A stretch of DNA of 43,667 nucleotides from Akkermansia muciniphila (GCA_945898055.1 CAMDGV010000036.1:1-43667), one strand, 5' to 3'; positions 11,427-21,444 are shown, numbered from the stretch's first letter. Notes: a model not told the origin generated them from the letters alone. Program-made: numbers and translations.

Positions 11427-14400
11427 TTATTGAGCGGATAATCGAAAAAAGCGGACGGCTGTGTCGTTCGGAAGAAGGGCCGAACGGGTCTGATGAGTCG
11501 CGTCGGTCGCCGTTATTTGGCTCTCCACCTGAGCCCAAACCGCGGCATTCAACGCAGAAGCAGTTTCTAATTGAACTCGGACTCCGGATCGATCCAGTTG
11601 GACGCGGAACCGAATAGAAGGTGGATTCGTGGTAACCAAGGAAAGCGGTGACTGAGTCTCAGCAGTCTTAGGATCTCGGCCTAAGACAAATTCAAGCAGG
11701 TTGGGTATCCCGTCATGATCTGGATCTGCTCCGGGACCCTGTGCCTCTGGGGTGAGATTGAAAGTTCTGATCCAGTCCTTAAAAAGCCATCCTTGAAACG
11801 CCGCGCCAGGTGTGGGGAGCGCCGCTATCCAAGGGGAGGGATCATTACCGTAGTCATTCAGAGCCTGCTTTTGCAGAGAGTAACCCGTTCCATTCGCCTC
11901 CACGGGCCAAGGAGGCACGCGATCGAAGCTGACACGGTCCACCCGAGCAAACTGTCGAATTCCCGCGTCATCGAGTCCAGCGGGTTGGCTGATTTGGAGG
12001 GACTCGCCTTCATTGGCCAAACGACCGCTCGTCCATTGCAAAACACGGGTCCCTGGAGGGACTCTAAAGGCTGCGTTAAAATGAGAGAGACTGCCCGCAA
12101 GAATGATCCGCTCATTGGGCGCAAGCACCAGAGCTGGGTTGGAGGGGAATTCAAAGTTGACGCCATCGGTCAGCCGCCAAGAACTAGAGCGAAGAGAGTC
12201 GTAAAGTGAAACCGGTGCAGTTGTGATATTCATCAACTCCAAAAACTCGCTCTCTGGATCACCGAATGGCGCGTAATGAATTTCCGATATCACCACTGGC
12301 CCTCTGCGCGGGAGACTGTTCGGTTGGCCTGGCGTCGGTGTTTGGAGAGGAACAAAATTCCAAGTTCCAGTCGAACTCTTGAAATAGTTCCCTAAAGTTT
12401 CAGATGGAAGGGTGGGTCCGAAGTCCTCTTGAGTGCGGTATCCAGTCAGTTCATCCCGCTCCGCTGAACTGAGATAAACGGTCTCGCCGACCTCGCTGAG
12501 AGCAAAGGCGGTGACTCGACCTAGATCCAAACTGCTTGCGCCAAAGTGCTGATCTTCAGAAAAAACGGCTCGACCTTCGGGCGGCAGAACTGTGCCCATG
12601 GGGATTCGATACTTCCGAAGGTCCACCGCGCTATTGCTTAGGAACCAACCACTGATATCGACCGCCTGAGCGGAGCGATTAAAGAGCTCAATCCAGTCGT
12701 TGCTACCTTCAGAATTAGCGAGGAGTTCATCGATCACGACTGTTGGTTGAAGAGAGTAAGGATAATCATCCTTCCGATACTGGTAACCAGCACCAATATC
12801 GGATCGGGAACCATCGCCATCGGGGGCATGGTTTGGATCGCCATGATTCAAAGCTGGGGAATTTACTTGCAGTCCAAAGTCGAGCCCCGATGGATTGATG
12901 AACCGTGGATTGGCGACCAGATTACCAACTCCTCCGCCTACTATTGCAACTGTGTCGGACAACGAGTAACCGGTTTCCACTTGGGAAAAAGAATCCGCAC
13001 GGACAGGGGCTACTTTGCACATCGAAAAGAGGGTGTTGGTAATCAGTGCTAATCCGCCGCCAACACCAAAATTCTTCTCATAAACGGAAATACCAAGAGG
13101 ACACTGAACAAAAGTGTTTTGATCGATAAAAACCTGCGATCCGGCATCCTTAACCCCCACCCCCAGTGCACAACCGACCACCAAATTATGGCGCAGCCGA
13201 ACCGATGAGCCCTGTCCGACCGAGATTCCTTTATCGGAATTGAAATAGATGCAGTTGTTCTCCAATAAAATATCCCGACAGGCCTCACCGATGTCGATAC
13301 CGTCGGAGTTTGGGCCTTGGAATCGATAAATTCGGCACCGACGCACCACCCCGCCGACCACGCCGTCATAATCAATGGCATCAGTATCCGGTGCCATGTT
13401 TCCGATGAAATCGCAGTCTTCGATGAAGGCCTGCCCCTGCTTTACGTTAATACAGTCTCCAGAATAAGGGGTGTGGAGACGGCTCTGGCTCAGATGAATT
13501 GAACCGCCCCGACAAAAGATAGGCCCTTCGGACTGTTCAATATCGAGATGCTCAATTCTCAGAATGGCGTCGAGGCCTGAGATCGCACTCGGGAACTTGA
13601 TTGGATCTATTCCCCGAGTGGCGTGTCGGATGCGGCAATAGCGTAGCAGGGAAGGAGCGCTCGGCGTCTCGAAACTAATACCGCCCCACTGGGCTCCATT
13701 CCGGCCCTCGATTCGGACAGGGGCCTCGGCTGTTCCTTCAATATTAAGTGCACCGAATATCCGTAAATGGCAACCCATAGGCATCTGTAAGGTGACACCT
13801 GCTGAAAGGGTAAGAGTGATCCCCTTGGGCACAATCAGATCGGATTCGAGGGTGAGAATTGAGCCTAGTTTGACGGTAGTATCGGCAGTGAGACTCCCGA
13901 CTAAAATGGATTCATCCGAAGGAACAAATCGGGCGGTCACTTTCGATGAATCGGTGAGGGTTAAAAGAATTTCTGTTCCCCCATCGGCCCCGAGCCATCC
14001 GGCGAACTTAAAGCCCGGAGCGGCTTCAGCTCTTAGAGTTGCTGGAAGATGAGGAAAAAGGAGATGCACCCCCGGGTCGATCGGTACGCCTTGCAGAACG
14101 AGGTGCCCACTCCTGGGCGGGTCTGAGCTGATCGTCAATTCGATCGCCGGTTTGGGAAGGTTAAGGTGGACCTGGACGTCGTTGAGAAAACTAAGGGCTC
14201 GAGCGTTTATAAATTGGCTCATATCGGCCAAAGCGGCGGCACGACTTTTGAGGGTCATACCGCCACTTGAGGCCCAACGAGCGACATGTCTCGGCACCTC
14301 CGACTCAACCTCGGAAGCCATAGAATCCAAGAGCCGCTGAACGCGCTCAGGTTTAAAGGTAGATCTTGTATGTGCGGCAAGGCGTTGAGCCAAACGTTGA

Positions 14401-16679
14401 CGAAAGGCATCGCTCGTTTTCATCCGACTCAGCAGAGCGTCCTGAGACAGCATATCACTGAGAACGCTCACCCCGAGCGACGAGGCACGAAAGGTTTGAT
14501 CCATATCCGGCAAAAACCATTGCCAACGGCCGCCGGGTGTTCGTGGCCGCCAGAACTCCCGATTGTGGGGCCAACTGGTGTTGATACCCCAAGATTCCGC
14601 GGCGATAAAGTCGATGAAACTGTCTAGATCGATTCGAGATTCAACATAGGCGAAATGAGTCGGATCATTCAGATTATGACTTTGAAGGAAGACGAGGAGT
14701 TCAAGCCACTGTGCGGTGTCCCCTTTGTCCGCACCCAGTGTAATTGAACTCGAAGTGAGATGTCCGTAAAGTAGATGATCCACCTCCCCCAAGTTGAGGC
14801 GGTGATGCTCGAAAAACCAGGTGTCGTCCCAACGAGATCGTAAATTATGAATGCCCCAATAACGCCCATTTATAAACAGCACTGAGGGTCGATAATCGGA
14901 GACGCCCACCTTCATTTGGCCACGCTGAATGAAGGACCAGAGCCCGTCTCGCAACATTTCTCGATCCCAAGCATCCCCACCCTCGCGTAAAGTAAACGAG
15001 GCGTGATTAGGGATGTGGGTTCCGGGAAATAAATCATACGCCACGCTGTCGTTACCGTAAGATCCCTTTAGCATAAAGTTCATCGCCCGCTGGGCGTGAA
15101 CCCAATTATTCTCTCCACCCATTCGGTAGGCACCGTTAACCCTGAATCCAACCCCTCCGTCCGCAGGAAAATATTCGAGAGATCCTGGGGCATTCTTGCC
15201 CTTATAGACATCCCTCAGACCACCAGCGCCCGAACCACCGGCCGGCAATTCATGTTTATTATAATAAATCCCCAAGCGATCGCCGAACAGCAACTCTGGA
15301 TCGGCAACCGCGGAGAGGGTAGGGAGTGTGCGACGGGCCTCGCCCATTAAATAGGTTTGGGTGTTAACCGGGCCTTGGGGCTTTCCTAATTCAATGACAC
15401 GCGCTCGAACCACCGTGTTGGTTTTCACCAAAAAAGGTTGCTCATAAAGCGGCGATTCTGGGCCCGGCGAAGCTCCGTTTAATGTATAATGGATCGCTCC
15501 CGACCTCGTAGTGAGGGTAACTAAAACCGGCTCACTATAAAGACCTCCCTCGGGTGTAGTGGTCACACTTTCAGCCGAAAGGCGGAGATCTGGAATCTCT
15601 CCACCACCATTAGGGCCCCCCGGGGTCGGGGTCGCAAACTGGACCCACTGTCCAGTCCGATTGCGACCGCGTGAGACATCGGGAAGTTGTAGCCCATAGG
15701 TCTGAGTCTCTTCAACGGCTACTCCATCAACCGCCAAACCCGAAAGCGACAGATCAAAGCTGAGATCAGAACTGCCCGGCGTACTTTGATGAACCTCGAC
15801 CGCGAGGGTATTGGTGCCAGTGAAGAGGTGAGTCGAGGGCAATCGATAAAGAGTAAACGCGTCTTCGTCTGCTCCAACTATTCCCGACACGGCAAGGGTA
15901 GCTAATTGGATCAGTCCAGCGGGCATATTCTGGCGGACGACCTCGCTTCCGTTCAAATAAACTACCGCCCCATCATCAGCGAGCAGACGAAGCTCTAAGC
16001 CGATTATATTTGCTGAGTCTACAACCGCGAATTGATGGCGAAAATAGGTCGTAATCGGCCGTTTTGCAGGACTGGTTCCAGCAGAAATGATCGTGGACTC
16101 ATCGCCGTCACCGAATCCAAGCTGTGCGGGTCCACTCGCCCACTTACTGTCGTCAAAGTCAGGCTCGCGCCAGAGGGAACCCAAATTCAAACTTTCATCC
16201 GTAAAGCGCCAAGTCGAGGCCACCGCTGAGCCCGACGTGCCGGCTGTAATGAGGTGGGTGGTCACAGCCCCTGTGGATCGCGTTAAGACGAGCGTCTCAC
16301 CCCCAGCAGAAAGGGAAAAGTTGGCATGATAACCTTCGGTAATAAAGTCTCGCCAAGGCCAGTAGCCGCGAGGATGAGATTCACCCGGAATTGCATCCCG
16401 CCCGTCCGCCCAGACAACCATGTAGCCATGGGCTGGAATCGAAGCGGTTGAGGGAAAGGCCCACCTTAACGGTTTGGAAGGATCATCGCTGAGATACCAT
16501 CCCTTTAAAGAGACCGTGTTTGTTGACGAGTTCTCGAGCTCAATCCAGTCAGGATAATCCTCGAAGTCCACGATGTCGGGAGAGGCCAGCGTGTTAGAAG
16601 CCATGAACTCACTAATCCGTACTTGTGCCGCCGCCGAGATCGATAAAGAACCCAGCGCGGCAATGAGAAGCCAATTCAT
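11427..16679 (-). CDS. Giant secreted protein: lamin-tail, CotH and beta-helix domains
   Basis: This 1750-residue protein starts with a Sec signal peptide (about 1-18, ending SISAAAQ). Domains read in order: lamin-tail domain (about 19-130; ISEFMASN...DWIELENSS), a beta-sandwich resembling a galactose-binding fold (about 155-320), a chitobiase C-terminal-like segment (about 370-440; GAIHYTLNGASP), a CotH kinase-like domain (about 450-830; LRDGLWSFIQ, NGRYWGIHNLR, and D726/D728 in LPDMDQTF), an InlB/bacterial-repeat-like stretch near 850-920, a right-handed beta-helix (about 945-1230), two more lamin-tail domains (about 1300-1400 and 1445-1560), and a calcium-loop tail (DPDHDGIPNLLEFVLG, near 1665). 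Known CotH proteins phosphorylate spore-coat proteins; the substrate here is unknown and a surface role is inferred. Confidence 0.9.
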   Translation of the reverse strand: MNWLLIAALGSLSISAAAQVRISEFMASNTLASPDIVDFEDYPDWIELENSSTNTVSLKGWYLSDDPSKPLRWAFPSTASIPAHGYMVVWADGRDAIPGESHPRGYWPWRDFITEGYHANFSLSAGGETLVLTRSTGAVTTHLITAGTSGSAVASTWRFTDESLNLGSLWREPDFDDSKWASGPAQLGFGDGDESTIISAGTSPAKRPITTYFRHQFAVVDSANIIGLELRLLADDGAVVYLNGSEVVRQNMPAGLIQLATLAVSGIVGADEDAFTLYRLPSTHLFTGTNTLAVEVHQSTPGSSDLSFDLSLSGLAVDGVAVEETQTYGLQLPDVSRGRNRTGQWVQFATPTPGGPNGGGEIPDLRLSAESVTTTPEGGLYSEPVLVTLTTRSGAIHYTLNGASPGPESPLYEQPFLVKTNTVVRARVIELGKPQGPVNTQTYLMGEARRTLPTLSAVADPELLFGDRLGIYYNKHELPAGGSGAGGLRDVYKGKNAPGSLEYFPADGGVGFRVNGAYRMGGENNWVHAQRAMNFMLKGSYGNDSVAYDLFPGTHIPNHASFTLREGGDAWDREMLRDGLWSFIQRGQMKVGVSDYRPSVLFINGRYWGIHNLRSRWDDTWFFEHHRLNLGEVDHLLYGHLTSSSITLGADKGDTAQWLELLVFLQSHNLNDPTHFAYVESRIDLDSFIDFIAAESWGINTSWPHNREFWRPRTPGGRWQWFLPDMDQTFRASSLGVSVLSDMLSQDALLSRMKTSDAFRQRLAQRLAAHTRSTFKPERVQRLLDSMASEVESEVPRHVARWASSGGMTLKSRAAALADMSQFINARALSFLNDVQVHLNLPKPAIELTISSDPPRSGHLVLQGVPIDPGVHLLFPHLPATLRAEAAPGFKFAGWLGADGGTEILLTLTDSSKVTARFVPSDESILVGSLTADTTVKLGSILTLESDLIVPKGITLTLSAGVTLQMPMGCHLRIFGALNIEGTAEAPVRIEGRNGAQWGGISFETPSAPSLLRYCRIRHATRGIDPIKFPSAISGLDAILRIEHLDIEQSEGPIFCRGGSIHLSQSRLHTPYSGDCINVKQGQAFIEDCDFIGNMAPDTDAIDYDGVVGGVVRRCRIYRFQGPNSDGIDIGEACRDILLENNCIYFNSDKGISVGQGSSVRLRHNLVVGCALGVGVKDAGSQVFIDQNTFVQCPLGISVYEKNFGVGGGLALITNTLFSMCKVAPVRADSFSQVETGYSLSDTVAIVGGGVGNLVANPRFINPSGLDFGLQVNSPALNHGDPNHAPDGDGSRSDIGAGYQYRKDDYPYSLQPTVVIDELLANSEGSNDWIELFNRSAQAVDISGWFLSNSAVDLRKYRIPMGTVLPPEGRAVFSEDQHFGASSLDLGRVTAFALSEVGETVYLSSAERDELTGYRTQEDFGPTLPSETLGNYFKSSTGTWNFVPLQTPTPGQPNSLPRRGPVVISEIHYAPFGDPESEFLELMNITTAPVSLYDSLRSSSWRLTDGVNFEFPSNPALVLAPNERIILAGSLSHFNAAFRVPPGTRVLQWTSGRLANEGESLQISQPAGLDDAGIRQFARVDRVSFDRVPPWPVEANGTGYSLQKQALNDYGNDPSPWIAALPTPGAAFQGWLFKDWIRTFNLTPEAQGPGADPDHDGIPNLLEFVLGRDPKTAETQSPLSLVTTNPPSIRFRVQLDRSGVRVQLETASALNAAVWAQVESQITATDATHQTRSALLPNDTAVRFFRLSAQ

Positions 16680-16816
16680 ACAGAGGTGAAAAGGGTAGCA
16701 ATTCCAGAGCCAAAAGTAAGGAGGAGGTCGACTTTATCAAGCCGACAGAGCCCGGTTCTGAGAGCCTTGCTCGAGACTGGTAACGATCTCTTCCCCCTCA
16801 GGGGCTTCACACGGCT

Positions 16817-18217
16817 TCAGCGGGTATAGCCGTCTTCACCGTGCTCGGCGAGATCGAGACCCTGATTCTCGATATCCTCGCTGACTCGACAACCGATCAG
16901 GCGATCAATCACCCAGTACAATCCAGCAGTGACCCCGATTGAGAGGACTAACACGAGACCAGCGGCCTTAAGTTGTTCGAGCCACAGAGAATGACCGATC
17001 AGCGGTTTGAGCAGAGTTACAAGATTGGGGTTCATTTCAGAACTGGCCAAAAATCCAACCATCAGAGAGCCTAATGTGCCCCCAACTGCGTGCACTCCAA
17101 AGGTATCTAAAGAGTCGTCGTAACGGAAAAAAGACTTTAATTTGCCGCAGGCAAAGAAGGTAGAAACGCCAGCGATGAGTCCGATCAGAATCGCCCCGGT
17201 GGGAGTAACAAAGCCGCTCGCTGGAGTAATCGTTGCTAAGCCAGCCACAGCTCCTGAGCACATGCCTAGAACCGAGGGCCGCCCTCGAAGAATTTTTTCC
17301 AGAAGAGCCCAAGCGCAGAGCCCAACGCCCGCACTCAGCGTGGTTGCGGTGAAAGCGTTAGCGGCGACTTTATCGGCGGCCACCGCGCTTCCAGCATTAA
17401 ATCCATACCAACCAAACCAAAGCATTCCAGTTCCCACCATACACAGAACCATACTGTGCGGTACGATTGCTTCACGACCGAATCCTCGGCGGCGCCCCAA
17501 TAAAAGACAAAGCACCAGTGCGCTCCAGCCTGAGGTCATATGCACAACAATGCCACCCGCGAAATCAATGGCTCGGACCCCAGCTTGGGCATTCCAGAGC
17601 CCATTCATCCAGCCATCAGAAGCCCACATCATATGAGCAACCGGAAAGTAGACGAGGAACATCCATAAAGTGCAAAAGAGCATTAAGGCCGAGAAACGCA
17701 TCCGCTCCGCGATCGCACCAACAATGAGGGCCGGTGTAATAATCGCGAACATCAACTGGTACATTGCGTACACGTTGTGTGAAACCCAAGGACCATAATC
17801 GGGGTTGGGATCTGCGGTCACACCGCGCAGGAATGACCACTGTAAGCCACCGATAAACGGCGTGCCTTTAGCGAAAGACAGCGAATACCCACACGCCCAC
17901 CAAAGAATAATTACGATGCCGCTCAATCCGAGGCACTGCGCCATCACCGAAAGAACGTTTTTTCGACGGACCAATCCGCCGTAGAAAAGAGCGAGGCCCG
18001 GGAGGGTCATAAACAGAACCAGACCGGCACTCAGCATCATCCAGCCATTGTGCCCAGGCCCAGTTTCACCCCGTAAAGAATGCTCTGGAGCCGTATTACG
18101 GATGTAGGCCTCTAGATCAGCCACCCGTTGCTCCACGCTGGGCACGACGGCTGCGGAGATAGGATTTGAAAAGCATTGAGCCGCAAACAAGGCGATCAGG
18201 AAACAAAGAAGTTTCAC
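16817..18217 (-). CDS. amt: Ammonium transporter Amt
   Basis: Amt/Rh-family channel for ammonium uptake, placed in the inner membrane. The 466 residues start with a cleavable leader and a short extracytoplasmic coiled segment (VEQRVADLEAYIRNT), then 11 expected membrane helices. Pore features are visible: the twin-histidine positions in GGIVVHMTSGWSALV and FGVHAVGGTLGSL, and the conserved LFYGGLVRRKNVLS. The cytoplasmic tail (CRVSEDIENQGLDLAEHGEDGY) matches the segment that docks PII proteins in AmtB-GlnK pairs. It lies 36 bases downstream of the PII gene, and the two are almost certainly one operon. The leader-containing form is common in the Amt branch with an N-terminal signal. Confidence 0.96.
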   Translation of the reverse strand: MKLLCFLIALFAAQCFSNPISAAVVPSVEQRVADLEAYIRNTAPEHSLRGETGPGHNGWMMLSAGLVLFMTLPGLALFYGGLVRRKNVLSVMAQCLGLSGIVIILWWACGYSLSFAKGTPFIGGLQWSFLRGVTADPNPDYGPWVSHNVYAMYQLMFAIITPALIVGAIAERMRFSALMLFCTLWMFLVYFPVAHMMWASDGWMNGLWNAQAGVRAIDFAGGIVVHMTSGWSALVLCLLLGRRRGFGREAIVPHSMVLCMVGTGMLWFGWYGFNAGSAVAADKVAANAFTATTLSAGVGLCAWALLEKILRGRPSVLGMCSGAVAGLATITPASGFVTPTGAILIGLIAGVSTFFACGKLKSFFRYDDSLDTFGVHAVGGTLGSLMVGFLASSEMNPNLVTLLKPLIGHSLWLEQLKAAGLVLVLSIGVTAGLYWVIDRLIGCRVSEDIENQGLDLAEHGEDGYTR

Positions 18218-18253
18218 GCGAGAAAAATAGGTAAAAGAACGAGGTTAACTGGT

Positions 18254-18592
<339 letters not shown>

Positions 18593-18980
18593 CTAAGTTA
18601 GGGTGTCAATTGAATGTCAATTGGGCAGCAAGCCGATCTCGAATGCAATTCCTTGAATGAATAAATTTCATCAAGTCGTGATAAAAATTGAACTCCTTTT
18701 CAGTCTCGCGATGGGGTGCCTGAAACTGGGATGGAATCCTTTCCGCTCGTTTGCACGCAAAAGACTGGAATTTCCTGAGGCAAAGTCTTGGCCTGAGCAC
18801 TTAAATCTATAATATCTCTTAACAATCAGTCTCAGATAGATTACCTAAAAATGTCAGAGGCCGAAGCCAATGGGTCGCTCAGTCTGTTTGAGCAGATTCC
18901 GAAGTCACTCGACACAAGAACATTCATTAGGTAGTGCGCCGCCGAAGCAAAATATTACTTAAAGTAAAAAATTTAGTTAG
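18593..18980. other. Intergenic region between glnB and the AT-rich gene
   Basis: This divergent gap should hold promoters for glnB (leftward) and the AT-rich gene (rightward). The only clear structure is the direct repeat at 18604-18623. A minus-strand frame of 64 codons (18606-18800) has no family resemblance and is not called. On the plus strand a 27-codon frame (18851-18934, beginning MSEAEANGSLSLFEQIPK) is open but has no ribosome site. The last 150 bases are AT-rich like the gene that follows. Confidence 0.4.
18604..18623 (-). promoter_or_regulatory. Direct repeat just upstream of glnB, possible operator or -35 pair
   Basis: The 9-base word TGTCAATTG occurs at 18604-18612 and again at 18615-18623, 11 bases apart, which is about one helical turn. 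On the coding strand of glnB this reads CAATTGACAnnCAATTGACA and ends 11 bases before the ATG. Each copy contains TTGACA. Phased half-sites so near the start codon could bind a nitrogen or other regulator. This is inference from spacing only. Confidence 0.35.
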
Positions 18981-20105
18981 ATGAAGAAAATCATAAAAAT
19001 TTCTCTCGGATTTATAACTTTAATTTTAATCGGCCTGTATTTATCCTCCAATATTATACTGACCCGAGTTTCTAATTACTTACTCGATTCGTTTGCGCCC
19101 TCTATAAAATTTGGAAATACTGAGTATGAGCGTCCTGTATTCAATTCCGCGCAACTCATTGGAGTGACCACGTTAAAGTGGGATGGAATCGAAATTAAAA
19201 ATCGAGGAAAAAGTGATCCGACTGGCCTTAACCGCTCTAACGATTCAGTCCGGATTGACGAAGTGCGGGTTTCAATCTTAGATTTATCTCGCAGATCATT
19301 TAATTTCTCAATTAAAGGTTTGAGTGGGACACTTAAATATAAAGAAAATGGAGTAGGTTTAGCTGGGCAAATAGTGCAATTTGAAGAGGTTAATATAAAC
19401 GTACCTATCGACTTAACCGGAGTAGAAAAGACCACAATCAGTCAGCAGATTAAAGCTATCAGGGCCGAATTATCTCAGATATTAACCCTCGGTATGACCC
19501 GGCATCCAGTTTCTTTAAGTGGAAGAATTAAATTCCAATTTCAAAATCGAGAGCAAATATCTAGAATCACTATAGAGAAAGAAGTTGATGATTATAAGAT
19601 AATTCTCGATGAGTCTGATTTACTAAAAATCAGCTCGTATAAAAATGGCTCTAAATTAAACCCAGCTGAACTGAGGGTGGTCAGCCGTAACCCATTTGCA
19701 ATCTTGTCATTACTCCAACTATCTGACAAAGCTAGAGATGTTGCAAAAGCTGCGCACCTAGAAAACTCAAAGGTTTCTGAAGATGCCTATCGGCATATTC
19801 TATGGAGTTATTTAGTCACAAAAACTCATGGGCTAAAACTAGCAAAAAATATAACAGACGCGCATGAATTTGAACCTGATGAAGACGAGCTTAAAAGACT
19901 TGGCCCTGAGAACGTTGCTGTCTTCACCTATCAAGATTTTATAAATAACGCGTTGGGTAGACATTACGCCACTCTCGGAATTTTAGAGTCTGATATTTTG
20001 GAGCGGGTGCTATCAGATCCATCAATTATTAAAGATGATGAAGTTGTAAAAAGATTTGATGCGGCAAATTTCCAGAAATTAAAGTTAGAGAGTGAACAAA
20101 AATAA
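18981..20105 (+). CDS. Membrane-anchored protein with C-terminal RH...HE domain, function unknown
   Basis: I do not recognise the whole 374-residue protein. Residues ~1-25 are a positive start plus one membrane helix (KKIIKISLGFITLILIGLYL). Residues ~30-250 are beta-rich and repetitive in the manner of AsmA/translocation-module-like proteins (KWDGIEIKN, SFNFSIKGLSGTLKY). The C-terminal part has A269-Y-R-H272-ILW...H295-E296, resembling a small family seen as C-terminal domains of secreted proteins and possible toxins (the DUF6973-like AxRHxxW...HE pattern); His and Glu could bind a metal. Base composition is much more AT-rich than its neighbours, with many AAA, AAT and ATA codons, suggesting horizontal transfer. 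It sits next to a transposase relative. No immunity-like gene is adjacent. Confidence 0.75.
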   Translation: MKKIIKISLGFITLILIGLYLSSNIILTRVSNYLLDSFAPSIKFGNTEYERPVFNSAQLIGVTTLKWDGIEIKNRGKSDPTGLNRSNDSVRIDEVRVSILDLSRRSFNFSIKGLSGTLKYKENGVGLAGQIVQFEEVNINVPIDLTGVEKTTISQQIKAIRAELSQILTLGMTRHPVSLSGRIKFQFQNREQISRITIEKEVDDYKIILDESDLLKISSYKNGSKLNPAELRVVSRNPFAILSLLQLSDKARDVAKAAHLENSKVSEDAYRHILWSYLVTKTHGLKLAKNITDAHEFEPDEDELKRLGPENVAVFTYQDFINNALGRHYATLGILESDILERVLSDPSIIKDDEVVKRFDAANFQKLKLESEQK

Positions 20106-20427
20106 AATGAGAGCGTTGCGATGCTTGAGTTTGAACCCTAAGACAGCCCATTGGTGGAGCCTTTTGGTCTGATGTGACGAGCTTATTGAGGAGCGGTTCG
20201 CACTTTACCCGGCGGTCGCTGCGGCTAAAGGCGAGTGGGTTTGAATTTTTAGCCGAGTATTTGGGTTCTCTTCTCGCTCGAAGGAGTCGACGTCAAGGTC
20301 ACTTGGGGTCGACTCAAGACGATTTTACCCACGATGTGAACTTCAGGGTCGAGGCTCTTTCCAAGCCTCATTGGATGGACCTTCCAAAAGGTAATTAGGG
20401 TGTTTTAGGGCGTTCTAATTTTCGACT
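20106..20427. other. Intergenic region before the transposase relative
   Basis: GC content returns to the window average right after the AT-rich gene stop. A plus-strand frame of 74 codons (20174-20398) is open, but its arginine-rich translation resembles no family and it lacks a ribosome site, so it is not called. A short inverted pair around GTCGAC (20287 and 20310) is present. No RNA gene is recognised. Confidence 0.35.
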
Positions 20428-20475
20428 TTGCCACCGGGCGCCAAGTGCCCATTCCGATTCCATCCTAAAGTGAGT

Positions 20476-21273
20476 ATGTTCCGATCAAACAAGCCCGCGG
20501 CGATCGCAGGTACTCGTTTGATACAGGTTAAAAACCTCAAGAATTGGATGAAATCGATGATATTAAAACCAACCGAAAATGCCACTAACGCCCCCAAAGC
20601 TTATATTTACCATCTCGCGCGCGTGTTAGAAAGGCGCCCTGTTTTAGGGGTCAGAGAGAAAGAAAAATTTGTCCAGCTCACACAGAGTTACGCACAGTTT
20701 TGCGGGGTTAGAATCCTCACCTACTGCGTGATGGTGAATTACTTCGAAATTCTTGCTGAGGTACCGCAGCGGCCTGATCGGCTTCCAAATCTCGATGAAT
20801 TAATAGTGCGATTGATGAGCATTGCGTCCCCTCAACGTGTGGCAGCGATACGAATGGAGCTAGTAGCGTTGCCAGAGGAAGAGCGGGCCCTACGTCTTGA
20901 ATCCTACTGGCAACGGATGTGGGACCTAAGCCTCTTTATGAAAGGGCTGAAACAGCGCTTCGGTCAGTGGTATAATTTAGGCAATGGTCGCACGGGTCCC
21001 TTCTGGGAAGATCCATTTCGAAGGAGAAAGCTCATTCCGGGTGGATCGGCTTTGGTGGCTACCGCCGTCTCCATTGATTTAACTCCAGTGCGAGCTGGGG
21101 CCGTGGCCCATCAGGGAGCCTATCGATGGACTGGTTATTCTGAGGCGATGGGGGGTAGTGAAACGGCCTTGGCAGGATACCAAGTGCTGATGAAAGCGGC
21201 CGACGGAGTGGAGCGAAATCCGCAAGAAGCTTTTGAAAAGTATCAATTACTTCTGCTCGAAGACGGGACCTAA
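20476..21273 (+). CDS. REP-associated (IS200-like) transposase relative with degenerate HUH motif
   Basis: The fold signature of Y1/RAYT transposases is clear: YHLARVLERRPVLG at the first strand, CGVRILTYCVMVNYFEILAEVP at the HUH strand, the helix SLFMKGLKQRFGQWYN, then GRTGPFWEDPFRRR and LTPVRAGAVAHQGAYRWTGY. In active members the HUH strand reads NHFHLL. Here both histidines are replaced (N-Y-F-E-I-L), and the tyrosine position in QRY is F (QRF), although a tyrosine follows four residues on. The protein is therefore probably catalytically dead, yet the frame is open over its whole length, which argues for retained use or very recent loss. The first ATG is at 20476; later ATGs at 20548 and 20557 are equally possible. 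No REP-type palindromes are evident beside it. Confidence 0.8.
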   Translation: MFRSNKPAAIAGTRLIQVKNLKNWMKSMILKPTENATNAPKAYIYHLARVLERRPVLGVREKEKFVQLTQSYAQFCGVRILTYCVMVNYFEILAEVPQRPDRLPNLDELIVRLMSIASPQRVAAIRMELVALPEEERALRLESYWQRMWDLSLFMKGLKQRFGQWYNLGNGRTGPFWEDPFRRRKLIPGGSALVATAVSIDLTPVRAGAVAHQGAYRWTGYSEAMGGSETALAGYQVLMKAADGVERNPQEAFEKYQLLLLEDGT

Positions 21274-21444
21274 GACAGGGACAACCGATTGGAAGAGAGA
21301 CAGACGGTTCAGTGCTAAGTCCACTCTGGGATAGTGGCAGGAGCGCGCCGATGAGCAGGGGTTTAAGGATTACCCTTAAGCCAACCTGTCGGGGGCTAGC
21401 AAAAGGAGAAAAGAAGACAGAGAAGAACGATATTTTCAGGAATT

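Noticed and set aside
18650-18760. Sigma-54 promoter for glnB
   Set aside because: A GGCAC occurs on the minus strand (near 18716-18720), but the required GC element is off by one base, so GG-N10-GC is not met.
18606-18800. 64-codon minus-strand gene before glnB
   Set aside because: No family resemblance, no ribosome site, and it overlaps the probable promoter and direct repeat.
20174-20398. 74-codon plus-strand gene
   Set aside because: Arginine-rich translation without any recognised motif or ribosome site.
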